DNA of 64,000 nt from Candidatus Tisiphia endosymbiont of Dioctria linearis (GTDB taxonomy: Bacteria; Pseudomonadota; Alphaproteobacteria; Rickettsiales; Rickettsiaceae), in contig NZ_OZ032156.1 in NCBI RefSeq assembly GCF_964026545.1, positions 372,001 to 436,000 on the forward strand, in the 5' to 3' direction. The translations under genes and the position numbers were made by a program. Position 1 is the first letter of the stretch; each line of letters starts with the position of its first letter. A model generated the notes under the pieces. That model saw nothing but the letters and a program-made list of their open reading frames with translations, was not told the origin of the DNA and ran no database searches. Of the stretch, positions 17,334 through 28,097 are shown piece after piece.

Positions 17334-18218
17334 ATGCAAAAATTATCATTTCAACAAATTATCATGACCTTACAAAATTATTGGCAGGATTATGGCTGTG
17401 CAATTTTACAACCATATGATGCTCACGTTGGAGCTGGCACTTTTCACCCTGCCACTGTATTACGGACTCTTGGTAAAAAACCTTGGTTTGTAGCTTTTGT
17501 TCAACCTTCTCGGCGTCCTCATGATAGTAGATATGCCATGCATCCGAATAGAATGCAGCATTATTATCAATTTCAGGTTATACTAAAACCATCTCCTGAC
17601 GATATACAACAACTATATTTAAAAAGCCTTGAATGTCTTGGTATAGATTTGCAAAAACATGATATTAGGTTTGTTGAAGATGATTGGGAGTCTCCTAGTC
17701 TTGGAGCTGCCGGACTTGGGTGGGAAGTATGGTGTGATGGTATGGAAGTATCGCAATTTACTTATATGCAACAAATTGGTGGTATTGATTGTCGCCCAGT
17801 GGCTGGTGAGATTACCTATGGTTTAGAGCGTCTGGCACTTTATATACAAGGTATCAATGAAGTTAAAAATATTGACTGGAATGGTCAGGTTGGAGAAAAA
17901 GCTTTAACCTATGGTGAAGTAGATTTTGCTGCTGAAAAGCAATTTTCTAAGTTTAATCTAGAATTAGCTGACACAGCAATATTATCTCAGCATTTTATTG
18001 ATAGTGAAAAACAATGTAATGAATTAATTGCCGCAGATTTACTGTTACCAGCCTATGATTATTGTATTCAAGCTAGCCATCTTTTTAACCTGTTAAATGC
18101 TCGGGGAGTAATTAGCGTAACAGAGAGAGCATCTTACATACTCAGGATACGTAACTTGGCAAAAATATGCTGTCATAAATGGTTAGAATTAGAAGATAAA
18201 GAAGAATTATATGAGTGA
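17334..18218 (+). CDS. glyQ: Glycyl-tRNA synthetase alpha subunit
   Basis: A 294-residue class II synthetase alpha chain. Motifs visible are [17 protein letters not shown] at the start, [20 protein letters not shown], and the conserved [18 protein letters not shown] and [14 protein letters not shown] regions of the active site. With GlyS it forms the alpha2beta2 enzyme that charges tRNA-Gly. It overlaps glyS by eight bases. No repeat insertion is seen in this subunit. Confidence 0.96.
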   Translation: MQKLSFQQIIMTLQNYWQDYGCAILQPYDAHVGAGTFHPATVLRTLGKKPWFVAFVQPSRRPHDSRYAMHPNRMQHYYQFQVILKPSPDDIQQLYLKSLECLGIDLQKHDIRFVEDDWESPSLGAAGLGWEVWCDGMEVSQFTYMQQIGGIDCRPVAGEITYGLERLALYIQGINEVKNIDWNGQVGEKALTYGEVDFAAEKQFSKFNLELADTAILSQHFIDSEKQCNELIAADLLLPAYDYCIQASHLFNLLNARGVISVTERASYILRIRNLAKICCHKWLELEDKEELYE

Positions 18219-20493
18219 GTTATTATTAGAGCTTTTTAGCGAAGAGATACCAGCTTTGATGCAAAAAAATGCGGCAGAAGCTTATAAAACCATATTTACG
18301 ACAATTTTGCAGGAAGGTGAGATAGTTGCTGATGTTCAGGTATTTATTGGACCTAGGCGTATTGCTATATATATTACAAATTTACCGAAATTTATACCAC
18401 CAAAAGAAATTATCATAAGAGGACCAAAAGTTTCGGCAGCACAACAAGCTATAGAAGGATTTTGTCGAGCAAATAATATTGAGCAAAATAAATTGTCTAC
18501 GCTATTAGTGCAAGGGCAATTATATTATATAATAGTAAAGAGTACCGCAGAAACCGATATACGAATATTATTGCAAGAGATAATTCCTAAAGCAATTAGT
18601 AAGTATATTTGGTCAAAATCTATGCATTGGGGGAATTATGATATAAGTTGGATTAGACCGCTTAGGAATATTTTATGTATATTTGATGGTGAAATACTAG
18701 CAATTAAATATGGGCATTTGACGGCAAATAATATTACTTTTGGGCATAGATTTCTTAGTCCTGAACCGATTGCGAACTCAAATGATCTGGAGAATTGGAA
18801 CGAAAAACAAGGGGTGAGCGAGCGGAGCGTAGTAAATCTACGTGAGCACGCGAATACCCCGAAGTTTTGCGGAGCCAATTCTTCAAAGCATTTGAGTATA
18901 GACAGTTTTTCTGAATACCAGAATAAGCTGCGGGAAAGTAATGTCATTATTGATCAACAAGAACGCAAGGAGATAATAAAAAATCAACTATCAGAAATAA
19001 CCAAGTCACTTAATTTAGTAATAAAAGATGATGAGAAATTATTAGAAGAAGTAACAGGGCTAGTAGAATTGCCAGTGGTTATGGTCGGTAAAATACCTGA
19101 GATATTTTTGACGTTACCTAGTGAAGTGCTGATTAGCTCAATGCGTACTCATCAGAAATATTTTAGTACTTTTGATCAGGCTGGTAATTTCGCCCCTTAT
19201 TTTCTTTTTGTTAGTAATATGCGACATGATCAAAATATTATAGTAAGTGGTAACGAGAAAGTATTGGCTGCTAGATTATCTGATGCTTTATACTTTTATC
19301 AGCAGGATTTGTCTAACAGCTTAGAATCTAGATTATTAAAACTTGAGCAGATAACTTTCCACGCAAAGATTGGTAGTATAAGACAAAAAACGGAGAGAAT
19401 TGCTAATATTTGTAATTATATAATAGACTTCCTGGATAAGTCAGAGATAGTTGATGGATTTTTAGGAAAAACGAAGCCGAGTACCGCAGCGTACATAGAC
19501 GTACGTGAGGAACGAAGGCGAGTTTCAACGACAAAATCACCAACTAGATTGACTTATCCAGGAAGTCTAATGTCAGGAAGTCAGGATTTGCAAGTAGCAG
19601 CTAGACTTTGTAAAAGCGACCTAACAACTGAAATGGTAGGAGAATTCCCCGAACTGCAAGGTATTATGGGATATTATTACGCCAAATCTGAAGGGTTAAA
19701 TGATCAGATTGCCTTGGCAATAAGAGACCATTATAAACCACAAGGTCCATCGGATAGTTTACCAATGGGGGATACTGCAATATTGGCTATTGCCGATAAA
19801 TTGGATAGTTTAGTAGGTTTGATATTAATAGGAGAAGAACCAAGTGGCTCAAGAGATCCTTACTCACTTAGACGACAAGCATTAGGTATTATTAGGACAA
19901 TTTTAGCTAATAAACTAACTATTAATATTAAGCAATTAGTTGCGTATGTAATTCAGCTATACTCTGAAGAAAACATAACATATACTAAAAGTAGTCAGAT
20001 AATTTTAGAGTTTTTAGAAGAGCGAGCCAAATATTATTTCAAGAATCATTATGATCTATCGTTAATTAATGCAGTGCTTGATTTTGATATTGAAGGAGAT
20101 TTAATGATTAGCGAAATAAAGCTTAGTGCTTTACAAAAGTTTTTAGCTGGATCTGAGGGCGAGAATTTATTAACTATTTACAAAAGAGCAAATAATATAT
20201 TAGAAGGTAATAATATAGCAGGAGATGTTAATCAGGAGGCTTTTATTTCACAATATGAGCAACAATTATTTTCATCGTTGGAAAACGTTTCTAAGCAAAT
20301 AGACATATCCATTGCCGAAAAGGATTTTACTAAAGCATTGAGAGGACTACTGGAAATGTTGAAACCTATCAATGATTTTTTTGATAATTTGATGGTTAAA
20401 GATGAAGATCGTATAATTGCTAATAATCGTTTATTGTTATTAAAAATGGTTAGACAATTATTTAATAAATTAGCAAAATTTAGTGCTTTATGA
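18211..20493 (+). CDS. glyS: Glycyl-tRNA synthetase beta subunit with two palindromic-element inserts
   Basis: A 760-residue beta chain, longer than the usual 660-700. The family core is clear ([62 protein letters not shown]). Two segments are foreign. One is residues about 189-229 ([18 protein letters not shown]...NSSKHLSI), translated from a beta element. The other is residues about 405-453 ([20 protein letters not shown] onward), translated from a gamma element. Each sits between strongly conserved blocks and keeps the frame. Overlap with glyQ and with tsaC downstream points to one operon. That the enzyme remains active is inferred from its being the only glyS in view and from the intact frame. 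Confidence 0.95.
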   Translation: MSELLLELFSEEIPALMQKNAAEAYKTIFTTILQEGEIVADVQVFIGPRRIAIYITNLPKFIPPKEIIIRGPKVSAAQQAIEGFCRANNIEQNKLSTLLVQGQLYYIIVKSTAETDIRILLQEIIPKAISKYIWSKSMHWGNYDISWIRPLRNILCIFDGEILAIKYGHLTANNITFGHRFLSPEPIANSNDLENWNEKQGVSERSVVNLREHANTPKFCGANSSKHLSIDSFSEYQNKLRESNVIIDQQERKEIIKNQLSEITKSLNLVIKDDEKLLEEVTGLVELPVVMVGKIPEIFLTLPSEVLISSMRTHQKYFSTFDQAGNFAPYFLFVSNMRHDQNIIVSGNEKVLAARLSDALYFYQQDLSNSLESRLLKLEQITFHAKIGSIRQKTERIANICNYIIDFLDKSEIVDGFLGKTKPSTAAYIDVREERRRVSTTKSPTRLTYPGSLMSGSQDLQVAARLCKSDLTTEMVGEFPELQGIMGYYYAKSEGLNDQIALAIRDHYKPQGPSDSLPMGDTAILAIADKLDSLVGLILIGEEPSGSRDPYSLRRQALGIIRTILANKLTINIKQLVAYVIQLYSEENITYTKSSQIILEFLEERAKYYFKNHYDLSLINAVLDFDIEGDLMISEIKLSALQKFLAGSEGENLLTIYKRANNILEGNNIAGDVNQEAFISQYEQQLFSSLENVSKQIDISIAEKDFTKALRGLLEMLKPINDFFDNLMVKDEDRIIANNRLLLLKMVRQLFNKLAKFSAL
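18776..18897. repeat. Beta palindromic element (122 bp) inside glyS
   Basis: Ends ACTCAAATGATCTGGAGAAT and ATTCTTCAAAGCATTTGAGT are inverted repeats of each other with a few mismatches. It is read in the same frame and orientation as the copy in the glycosylase gene; both encode an SVVNL core and an NSS.H.SI end. Confidence 0.9.
19424..19569. repeat. Gamma palindromic element (146 bp) inside glyS
   Basis: Ends TAGACTTCCTGGATAAGTC and GACTTATCCAGGAAGTCTA are a perfect 19-base inverted repeat. The core carries GAGTACCGCAGCGTAC and CGTACGTGAGGAACG, shared with the free copies at 45090 and 45972. All three measure exactly 146 bp. Confidence 0.9.
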
Positions 20494-21440
20494 CGGATAT
20501 ATTAAGGCAGGCTGCCAAATTTATTAAATCTGGTAATATAGTAGCCTTTCCCACAGAAACAGTATACGGACTTGGAGCAGATGCTAGTAATGAGCAAGCT
20601 TGTCAGAAAATTTTTAAGGTAAAAAAGCGTCCAAGCATAAACCCTCTGATTGTTCACGTGGCAACCATGAGCCAAGCTAAAACTATCGGGGAATTTAATG
20701 CAGATGCTCTTAAATTAAGTGAAGTATTTTGGCCTGGACCTTTATCGATTGTTGTGCCATTAAAAAGTGAAGCCAATATCGCTAAATCATTATTAGCTGG
20801 ACTAACAACGGTTGCACTCCGTATACCATCGCATAATATTGCTTTGGAGCTAATAAGAAAATCTGGCACATCGATAGCGGCACCTAGTGCTAACCCATCA
20901 GGTTACATTAGTGCTACTACTTTAGATCATGTAAAAGAGCATTTTTCAGGTGAGAAAGATGTTTTTATTTTAGAAGATAATTCGAGTGATTATGAGTGTC
21001 AATATGGTATAGAATCAACCATAGTAGATAGTACTACTAATAACTTAACTATTTTGCGAGACGGTTTTATTACGTTGGAAGCGTTAGAGAAGGTTATTGG
21101 TAAGAAAATAGACAAAGCTCCTTCCTTGATACAAATTAAAGCCCCAGGGATGATCAATAAACATTACTCGCCAAAAGTTAAAATGAGACTGAATGCAGAG
21201 AGTTTGGAAGCTAATGAGGTAGGTCTTAATTTTGCTAATAGTAAGCTAAAGGGCAATTTTTCGCTTAATTTAAGTTTAACTGGAGACTTAATTATCGCTG
21301 CTAGCAACTTATTTGCCAGTCTTAGAATATTGGATAATTATGCAGAATTAAATGGATTAGCAATTGCCGTTGCCTCTATCCCAGAAATTGGTATCGGTGT
21401 TGCAATTAATGACAGACTTAAAAGAGCGGCAATAAAATGA
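20490..21440 (+). CDS. tsaC: Threonylcarbamoyl-AMP synthase (TsaC/Sua5 type)
   Basis: A 316-residue protein. Its YrdC domain (residues 1-190) shows AFPTETVYGLGADASN and KRPSINPLIVHV, and it is followed by a C-terminal Sua5 domain. It makes threonylcarbamoyl-AMP for the universal t6A37 tRNA modification. With the extra domain it is the Sua5 rather than the short TsaC form. It overlaps glyS and ftsY by four bases each, so all four genes glyQ-glyS-tsaC-ftsY appear to be one transcript. Confidence 0.93.
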   Translation: MTDILRQAAKFIKSGNIVAFPTETVYGLGADASNEQACQKIFKVKKRPSINPLIVHVATMSQAKTIGEFNADALKLSEVFWPGPLSIVVPLKSEANIAKSLLAGLTTVALRIPSHNIALELIRKSGTSIAAPSANPSGYISATTLDHVKEHFSGEKDVFILEDNSSDYECQYGIESTIVDSTTNNLTILRDGFITLEALEKVIGKKIDKAPSLIQIKAPGMINKHYSPKVKMRLNAESLEANEVGLNFANSKLKGNFSLNLSLTGDLIIAASNLFASLRILDNYAELNGLAIAVASIPEIGIGVAINDRLKRAAIK

Positions 21441-22348
21441 CCTCTATATTTACTAAATTAAAACAGGTATTAGTCAATAGTTCCAATAAAATATCTTCAG
21501 GCATTGACCAAATATTTTATAAAAAAAAACTAGATGAGCAAACTTTAAGTGAATTAGAGGAGTTGTTAATATCGGCAGATATAACTGCTTCTGTGGCAAT
21601 AGAACTGGTCAATAAACTAAGAGCTATCAAATTTGATAAAGAAGTAAGTAGCTTGGTAATCAAAGAGCAGCTTGCCGACATTATCGGGCAATTATTGATC
21701 AAGGCTAGTAAAAATTTTGAATTACACGATAAAAAGCTTAATGTCATATTAGTCTGTGGCGTTAATGGTTCAGGAAAAACTACCACAATAGGTAAGCTGG
21801 CTAGTATTTATCGTAAACAAGGTAAGAAAGTAGCAATTGCCGCTTGTGATACATTTAGAGCCGCCGCTGTTAATCAATTATCTAGCTGGGCTGATAAAAG
21901 TGGTTCAATGTTTATCACCGGCGAAGAATCAGCTGAACCTGCTAGTGTTGCTTATCTTGCTATGCAGTCTTCCATAAAAAATGATGTGGATATATTATTT
22001 ATTGATACAGCTGGTAGGTTACATAACAAGAAGAGTTTGATGGAAGAACTTGCCAAAATTGTTAGGGTTATTAAGAAAATTGATGATACAGCTCCCCACC
22101 ATAGTATATTAGTAATTGATGCAACTACTGGACAAAATATCTATAACCAAGTCGAGCAATTTACCGCTATTGCTAATATAACAAGTCTGATAGTTACTAA
22201 ATTAGATGGTACGGCAAAAGCTGGTGTAGTGGTTGGTGTAGTACAAAAATTCGCCTTACCAGTATGTTTTTTAGGGATAGGAGAGAAGGTAGATGACTTA
22301 AAGCCGTTTGACCCGGCTGCATTTGCTAGTAGTTTAGTAGGAAATTAA
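21437..22348 (+). CDS. ftsY: Signal recognition particle receptor FtsY
   Basis: A 303-residue SRP-type GTPase. The G1 loop is GVNGSGKTTTIGKLA, with DTFRAAAVNQL, DTAGRLHNKKSLMEEL and TKLDGTAKAG following, and the family ending GEKVDDLKPFDPAAFA. The acidic A domain found in enteric FtsY is absent, as usual in alpha-proteobacteria. It docks ribosome-SRP complexes at the inner membrane. It is the last gene of the glyQ operon. Confidence 0.97.
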   Translation: MTSIFTKLKQVLVNSSNKISSGIDQIFYKKKLDEQTLSELEELLISADITASVAIELVNKLRAIKFDKEVSSLVIKEQLADIIGQLLIKASKNFELHDKKLNVILVCGVNGSGKTTTIGKLASIYRKQGKKVAIAACDTFRAAAVNQLSSWADKSGSMFITGEESAEPASVAYLAMQSSIKNDVDILFIDTAGRLHNKKSLMEELAKIVRVIKKIDDTAPHHSILVIDATTGQNIYNQVEQFTAIANITSLIVTKLDGTAKAGVVVGVVQKFALPVCFLGIGEKVDDLKPFDPAAFASSLVGN

Positions 22349-22368
22349 ATTGGCATCATTGCGGGGAG

Positions 22369-22605
22369 CTACTTTAGAACAATGAAGCAATCCAAAAATG
22401 GATCAACTATGTTAGCCAATATGGGTTTCTTACGGCTTATTTCATACAAGGCTTCATCGCCACCATTCTCATATAATTCCTTGAATCTATAATAACTATC
22501 TCTGCTATACCCCATTGTCTTACATGCACTAGATACATTTCCTAAGCTTTTTGCTAGTTCAAGTAATCCTATTTTTGGTCTTATTATTTTCTGATTTAAA
22601 TTCAT
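22369..22605 (-). pseudogene. IS481-type transposase, N-terminal fragment
   Basis: About 65 residues with the helix-turn-helix of IS481-like transposases ([19 protein letters not shown], then [19 protein letters not shown] and [14 protein letters not shown]). The frame then runs into a partial delta element (22352-22395) that supplies the final residues and the stop. The DDE catalytic part is missing. A good ribosome-binding site (GGAG) precedes the ATG at 22605. This is a dead remnant. Confidence 0.75.
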
Positions 22606-22987
22606 TTTAATCTCCATTTAATAATTTGTTTATTTTACTAAATGTAAGATTAAATCTCAACTACTTCAAACTGTAGACGAGAAACTATCAATGACAAGAG
22701 TTGACGAGAAGTTTTACTTAATTGTTTACCACAATTATTGGTAAGGTTTCACCATTCAGGCGGGACGAAATTACCGACTATATTATAAAAGATAACATCA
22801 GGATTTTCAACTAAAGCGTTAGGAAGAATTAATGATTCTGTCATATTTTTCCCCCTTGCAACAGGGTGAAAAATAGATTTTTTTGTAGGTCAATTTTGGG
22901 GAGTTTTAACAAAAAAACACTACAAAAACAATACAAAACTTTTTTAATGAAATTATAAAATAGTTGAAACAATAATATATATACTGG
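22606..22987. other. Intergenic stretch with insertion-sequence debris
   Basis: Holds the upstream end of the IS481 remnant and a 31-codon minus-strand frame (22749-22844, MTESLILPNALVENPDVIFY...) that I do not recognise. It may be another transposase start. No other signal is seen. Confidence 0.3.
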
Positions 22988-23203
22988 TTGGGAGGAGTTT
23001 TTTATACCACACCCCACATTCCTGCTGAGAATGTGGGGGAAGAAATAAAAGAAAAATTCTTTTACAACAAATTATTTCATTCAATGGAGGATGTGTTAAA
23101 TAGAATGTCGGATGCTATATTAAAATATGAAGCAAGTCCTCAAATTGTTAAATCTATCACTAGTTGGAATTGGATTATTAATTCTGTATTCAAAGATAAT
23201 TAG
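22988..23203 (+). pseudogene. DDE transposase (IS630-like), C-terminal fragment
   Basis: About 70 residues. The segment AENVGEEIKEKFFYNKLFHS corresponds to the N-P-x-E-x-x-W-x-x-I/L-K block containing the last catalytic acidic residue of IS630-type transposases, followed by an alpha-helical tail. The first two thirds of the gene are missing, and the presumed tryptophan is changed to glycine. The remnant is unrelated in frame to the element at 49301. Confidence 0.55.
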
Positions 23204-23274
23204 TATAAGATGCGTCGCCGCAAAGCAGCCCTGAGCCATGACGTCTTGTACTTTTTTCTGAACAGAGCCAATAA

Positions 23275-23297
23275 TATACTCAAATCATTTGAGTATA
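23275..23297. repeat. Collapsed beta-element palindrome
   Basis: TATACTCAAAT and ATTTGAGTATA joined by a single central base: only the two ends of a beta element with the core deleted. It lies just downstream of the autotransporter terminator. Confidence 0.65.
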
Positions 23298-23301
23298 CAA
23301 A

Positions 23302-23334
23302 CAAAAAGAGCTTCCTTTTGGAAAGGAAGCCCTT
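23302..23334 (-). terminator. Rho-independent terminator of the OmpB-like gene
   Basis: On the minus strand a nine-base-pair stem GCTTCCTTT/AAAGGAAGC with a short loop is followed by CTTTTTGTTTG. It lies 36 bases past the stop codon of the autotransporter gene, in the right orientation. It is the clearest intrinsic terminator in the window. Confidence 0.85.
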
Positions 23335-23369
23335 TTGTAGTAATAGATAAGTAAACTTAAATGATTAGT

Positions 23370-26300
23370 TTAGAAGTTTACACGAACTTTCAGAGTACCT
23401 TGGTGAGCAACATATTTATTAGCTAAATATGCATCATAACCAGCTCCATACTCCATAACTCCGGCTTTAGCACCAATAACTACACCAACATTATATGATG
23501 TTTTGCTACCTTTCTCAGTTCTAGTAACAAACGGATCAGTCATGCCATCTAATCTAGCATCAACTTTTCCTGATTTACCACTTAATTTGTGAGAAACAGA
23601 ACCATGTAGTTCAGGAGTTATTGCAATACCATCAGTATCTATAGTAGTTGCAATTCTAGCCCCGATGACAGCTTCAACTATATTGGCTTCTTTCTTAGCA
23701 AAGATCTTATTTTGATGTGTTGTACCAGTTTCCTTATGCTCTGCATCATTAAATCTTGTATAACGAATTCCAGCAGTCGGGGTTAATGATACTGAGTCAG
23801 CTAGTTTAGCATTGTAACCAAATAATACTTCTCCGCCGAAAGACATAGAATCATAACTAGCTTTAGCAGTTTCCTTACCACTAGTATGAACCTTACTAGA
23901 TACTTTTCTAACATCATTACTGTCAATTTTACTTGAACTAAAGGAAGCCACAGCTTGTACAAAAAAATCTTTATCAAGTTGTTGTGACCCATAAAGAGAG
24001 ACCCCAAAAGTACCAATTTTGGCTTTTTCGTCTTTATAACCTTTAAATTTCATATCAGTCTTAGCGACATTAACAGCAGCACCGATTGTTAGATTCTCAT
24101 TAAATAAAGTATCGAAACCCAAGACTCCACCAAAAGATTTTGATGTATAGCCAATAGAATTATCTTTTTTATCCTGATCCTGAGTAGCTTGGCTATAATG
24201 TGGCATAATCCATGCACCCATTGATGCATTACCATCATCAGACCCAGCAGCAACAGCCATTCTAGTATTTCTGTTCTGGACTATATTATCAATACTATTA
24301 GCAACACGACGAGCAACGTCAGCACATGCTGTGGTTACATGAGCATTTTCACTATTGAAAAGTCTATCCATGACATCCTTACGTACTTTCTTATCTAGTA
24401 TAAGACTTACATCATCCGCAAATTTTGCTCCATCAGTACCACGTTTTGCAGTAAGAAGTGCCTCAACATTTTCATCATTGATAGAATTATGACCAAACTG
24501 ATTCAAGTCACTTTTCATACCTTCGCGTTCATTGACCTTACGTGTAATCACTTGTTTGCCATCTTTACTTTCAATAACCCACTCAGTATATGCACGATTT
24601 GTGGTTGGCATTCCAGTGAGTGTGATTTTACCATCCTTCATAACTAAGTATTTATCACCATCTATGAGGGTAAATGTAGCATCACGATAATCCTGTAAAG
24701 AAGCATCATCAATAATGTGAATACCTATAGTCTGAACCTTTACTGGTAAATCAGCAGCAACAGTAACAGTATTACCAAGTCTAATAGAACCAAGTTTACC
24801 ATTTGCAGTTAATGTAGTTGTAATACTAACATCTTTTCCCCAAGTTCCGCCTTCTTTTAAGAATAGCTCATTAGAACCTAAATCAATATTTGCATCGATA
24901 TGTGAAACAGCATCAAGTGTAACATCACTAGCAGCAACTTTAATCTTTTCTTTACCAAAGTTAGCTGTTTTCGCACTTATAGAATCACAGCCCAAGGTTG
25001 CAGTACTGTTTTTGTCTCCATTAAATTTAATTTCATCAAATTTATTATCAGATTTACCAATATTACTAATAATTGTAGCATTACCTGTAAAGTTGATTTT
25101 GTTATTTGTTCCTACATTGATCAGAGTATCTTTTAAAATAACACCATCCTTAAAGCTAGCAGTAGCACCACCATCAGTACTACCAATATTTAATACATCA
25201 CCGGCTACTGTTCCACTAGCTGTATAAGTCATACCATCATAAATCGTAGCTTTTTGAACATGTGTACTACCACGGTTTTCGACATTTGATTTAAAATTAG
25301 CCTCTTTTAAGCGGCTATTCTCAGAACCTAAATAATCGACCACTAAATTAGTACCACCAGCAACCTCAAAGTTAACAACACCTGAATTATTAGTTTTAGT
25401 ACTTACAGCAATAAAGGCATCTTGGCTTTTAACATTTAAAGCATTATCTTTAGTAAGTTGTATATCAACATAATGAGCTTTCTCTCCAATATGCTGACCT
25501 GCAGTAATTTCATCATCTTTTGCGTTTATCAACTGAATTGTAGGCATTTCGGTAGCACTACTCTTAACATTTATTCCCGCAAGTTGCATATCTTCACCTA
25601 ACTCTAAGATAGCTTTATCTTTAGTGGTGAAATTAATATTCTTGAATGATATACCGCTATTAACTAATTGAACATTACCACCATTCAGTTCTAAGCTCTC
25701 GATCGCATTACCAGCATTAGTAGCACGAGCAGAAGATTGAATTTGAGATGTTACTAATTTTACCTTATCCTTATTAGTAAATCTTAGTGTTCCAACACCA
25801 GCAGCGTCAGTACTAACAACTCTTTTAACATAATAGTCACTATCTATATTTAATACAGATCTGTTTGCCAAGAGTACATCTTCTTTAAGGTAAGCTACAC
25901 CAGATGTAGTTGCCTCAACACCTTCCAATACTTGGATTTCTTTAAATTTACGCTCCTCTTTTCCTATATTACCTTTCAGAGTAGAATTTCCAGCAAAAAT
26001 TAAAGTACCTTGATCAGCATTTTTAGTTGTTATAGAGCCAGCAACAATATCATTACTATGTAGAGTTAAAATATTATCTCCTGTAAAATGAATTTCCTTT
26101 AATATACCTTTATCAGCAGTGCTTGTATTATATAGCGAGATATTTTCACTAATTACAACTTTAGCACTCTCTGCGTTTCCCAAGGTTCCCAAGGCATACT
26201 TAACATCAGCAATATCCAACTTAACTGTCGAAGATTTGTTGCTAAAATCAATTCCACCAACATTAACAAAACCTGCACCAGGGAGAACAACAAATTGAAG

Positions 26301-28097
26301 ATTCTGTCCAGCCAATACTATTTTATCTAAAGCCTTAGAGTTTTTTTGAGAAGGATCAGTTCCTATATCACCCACAATTATTAAATCATTGTTAGAGGTC
26401 ATTTCACTTGCATTAATAGTACCACCACCAACTTCACTTATTCGAGCTGTAATGGTTACATTTTTAGATTTATTATTTAAGGCTAATGTTCCTCCACCAG
26501 TCTCAGTAAAGATATTAGCAGCATTAATCGTATCAGTATCTAATGTTACTGTTTTATCCTTATCAGTGATATTAATATTACCAAGGATTCCACCCTGACA
26601 AATAGTACCCTTAATTTCAGCATCACCTAAGAAAGTTAGATCTGTAGCAAAAGGATTAACAGTTTTATTAATATGACCACTCAATTCATAACCATCAGCA
26701 AATCTAAAATGTACACCAGCTGCCTTTGCTTTTATTTCCTCTACATCATTTCCCTTAGTTCCTGAAAATGTCAAAGTACCAGCATCAGATTCAATAACAG
26801 ACAACCTAACTGCCTTACCATCAAATTTACCATCACCAGCAGCAAAATTTATCGTTCCTGCTCTGTCATTCTTACCTACGCGACCATAAAATTCTCCTGC
26901 AAGTGTTTTGTTAGCAGCAACATTGATTGTACTGGCGGTGTTATTGAAGTCTACTTCACCAAGATGAGTATCATCTTGAATAATTACTGTTGAGTCAACA
27001 ATCATTTTTGTTTTTCCATCATCACCTACATAAACTTCACCACCCCCGAAAATGATGGTTCCACCGTTTAACTCAATTTCCTTACTATATACTTTCCCTG
27101 TAACGGATGCAGTATTAACAGCATTACCACCCATACCGGCTTGAACTATGAGTTTCTTAGCTCTATGCTCCTTATCTTGACCTATTACGGCTGTAGCAAC
27201 CTTAGAAGAAAGCACACCAGCTGCAGCTGTAGTATCAAAACTAATTACACCATAATCGTCCGTAAGAGTACCAGCATTTTTACCACCAAGCGATCCATAC
27301 TGAACTGTAAAATTCTGGGCACCAGGTGCTCCTTTAGAGGTAAGTAACAATGTACCTGTACCAGTAGTACCAAAGTTGATAGCACTATGCTCTCCTTGCT
27401 GAAGTTGTAATGTAGTAAGAGCAGTAGGATCAGTGGCAAATTGAAGAGTACTGCCATCGCTGATATTAATTGTGTTAGCTGAGGCAAAACTATTTGTGTT
27501 GAATTGTGTTATGAAAGCAAGGTTATTAATATTCAATGTTGCATTCTGACCATTAAGTATTGTAGCCTTAGCAAAAACGAGGTCATGAGCAACAGCAGGA
27601 GTAATATTTAAGATCGAACCAGCATTGAAATCAATTGGACCTAAGTTAGTATAAATGTTAGGAGCGATAGCACCAAGAGCAATCTGGGCAGCATCACCAC
27701 CAGCAGCATTTAAAGTTAAAGATTGACCTGCAACAATATTTACCTCAAGAAGATTATTACCAGCAGAACCGATAGAACCAATAGTTGTAGCAGCATTAAC
27801 GGTTAGCATACCAGGAGGATTAGCAGCAGCAGCAGCAGCAGTGTTAGTGTTAATTGAGAGAATTCTCCCCCCAGCAACGTTAGCATTAATAGTCCAATTA
27901 CCACCATTATCATAGGTGATCCAATCTCCTGCAACCCAGTTGCCTGCAGTAATAGCAGCAGTCATATCTAGATTAGCTGTTAAATTCCTCTGAGCAGCAG
28001 CAAACGCTGAACTACTTGCACCAACTATCACCGAGGCAACAGAAGCAGTAGTCAGCAAATTTTTCAAGAAATTGCTTTTTTTTCTTTTGTTATTCAT
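23370..28097 (-). CDS. OmpB/Sca5-like autotransporter adhesin
   Basis: A 1575-residue type Va secreted protein. It has a signal peptide (residues 1-33, KNLLTTASVASVIVGASSS then AFA) and a long passenger (about 34-1270) of repeating N/G/T-rich beta-helix turns such as GTLTFSGTKGN and GTLALNNKSKNV. The C-terminal 290 residues form an autotransporter beta-barrel (starting near MGAWIMPHYSQATQ and ending LKVRVNF with terminal phenylalanine). It is close to rickettsial rOmpB in plan: surface-exposed adhesin, probably cleaved from the barrel. A TAGGAAA ribosome-binding site precedes the ATG. It is monocistronic, with its own terminator. Assignment to OmpB rather than another Sca needs alignment. Confidence 0.88.
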   Translation of the reverse strand: MNNKRKKSNFLKNLLTTASVASVIVGASSSAFAAAQRNLTANLDMTAAITAGNWVAGDWITYDNGGNWTINANVAGGRILSINTNTAAAAAANPPGMLTVNAATTIGSIGSAGNNLLEVNIVAGQSLTLNAAGGDAAQIALGAIAPNIYTNLGPIDFNAGSILNITPAVAHDLVFAKATILNGQNATLNINNLAFITQFNTNSFASANTINISDGSTLQFATDPTALTTLQLQQGEHSAINFGTTGTGTLLLTSKGAPGAQNFTVQYGSLGGKNAGTLTDDYGVISFDTTAAAGVLSSKVATAVIGQDKEHRAKKLIVQAGMGGNAVNTASVTGKVYSKEIELNGGTIIFGGGEVYVGDDGKTKMIVDSTVIIQDDTHLGEVDFNNTASTINVAANKTLAGEFYGRVGKNDRAGTINFAAGDGKFDGKAVRLSVIESDAGTLTFSGTKGNDVEEIKAKAAGVHFRFADGYELSGHINKTVNPFATDLTFLGDAEIKGTICQGGILGNINITDKDKTVTLDTDTINAANIFTETGGGTLALNNKSKNVTITARISEVGGGTINASEMTSNNDLIIVGDIGTDPSQKNSKALDKIVLAGQNLQFVVLPGAGFVNVGGIDFSNKSSTVKLDIADVKYALGTLGNAESAKVVISENISLYNTSTADKGILKEIHFTGDNILTLHSNDIVAGSITTKNADQGTLIFAGNSTLKGNIGKEERKFKEIQVLEGVEATTSGVAYLKEDVLLANRSVLNIDSDYYVKRVVSTDAAGVGTLRFTNKDKVKLVTSQIQSSARATNAGNAIESLELNGGNVQLVNSGISFKNINFTTKDKAILELGEDMQLAGINVKSSATEMPTIQLINAKDDEITAGQHIGEKAHYVDIQLTKDNALNVKSQDAFIAVSTKTNNSGVVNFEVAGGTNLVVDYLGSENSRLKEANFKSNVENRGSTHVQKATIYDGMTYTASGTVAGDVLNIGSTDGGATASFKDGVILKDTLINVGTNNKINFTGNATIISNIGKSDNKFDEIKFNGDKNSTATLGCDSISAKTANFGKEKIKVAASDVTLDAVSHIDANIDLGSNELFLKEGGTWGKDVSITTTLTANGKLGSIRLGNTVTVAADLPVKVQTIGIHIIDDASLQDYRDATFTLIDGDKYLVMKDGKITLTGMPTTNRAYTEWVIESKDGKQVITRKVNEREGMKSDLNQFGHNSINDENVEALLTAKRGTDGAKFADDVSLILDKKVRKDVMDRLFNSENAHVTTACADVARRVANSIDNIVQNRNTRMAVAAGSDDGNASMGAWIMPHYSQATQDQDKKDNSIGYTSKSFGGVLGFDTLFNENLTIGAAVNVAKTDMKFKGYKDEKAKIGTFGVSLYGSQQLDKDFFVQAVASFSSSKIDSNDVRKVSSKVHTSGKETAKASYDSMSFGGEVLFGYNAKLADSVSLTPTAGIRYTRFNDAEHKETGTTHQNKIFAKKEANIVEAVIGARIATTIDTDGIAITPELHGSVSHKLSGKSGKVDARLDGMTDPFVTRTEKGSKTSYNVGVVIGAKAGVMEYGAGYDAYLANKYVAHQGTLKVRVNF

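Noticed and set aside
27141-27487. Short frames on both strands inside the OmpB-like gene
   Set aside because: Shadows of the beta-helix passenger; no start sites or family likeness.
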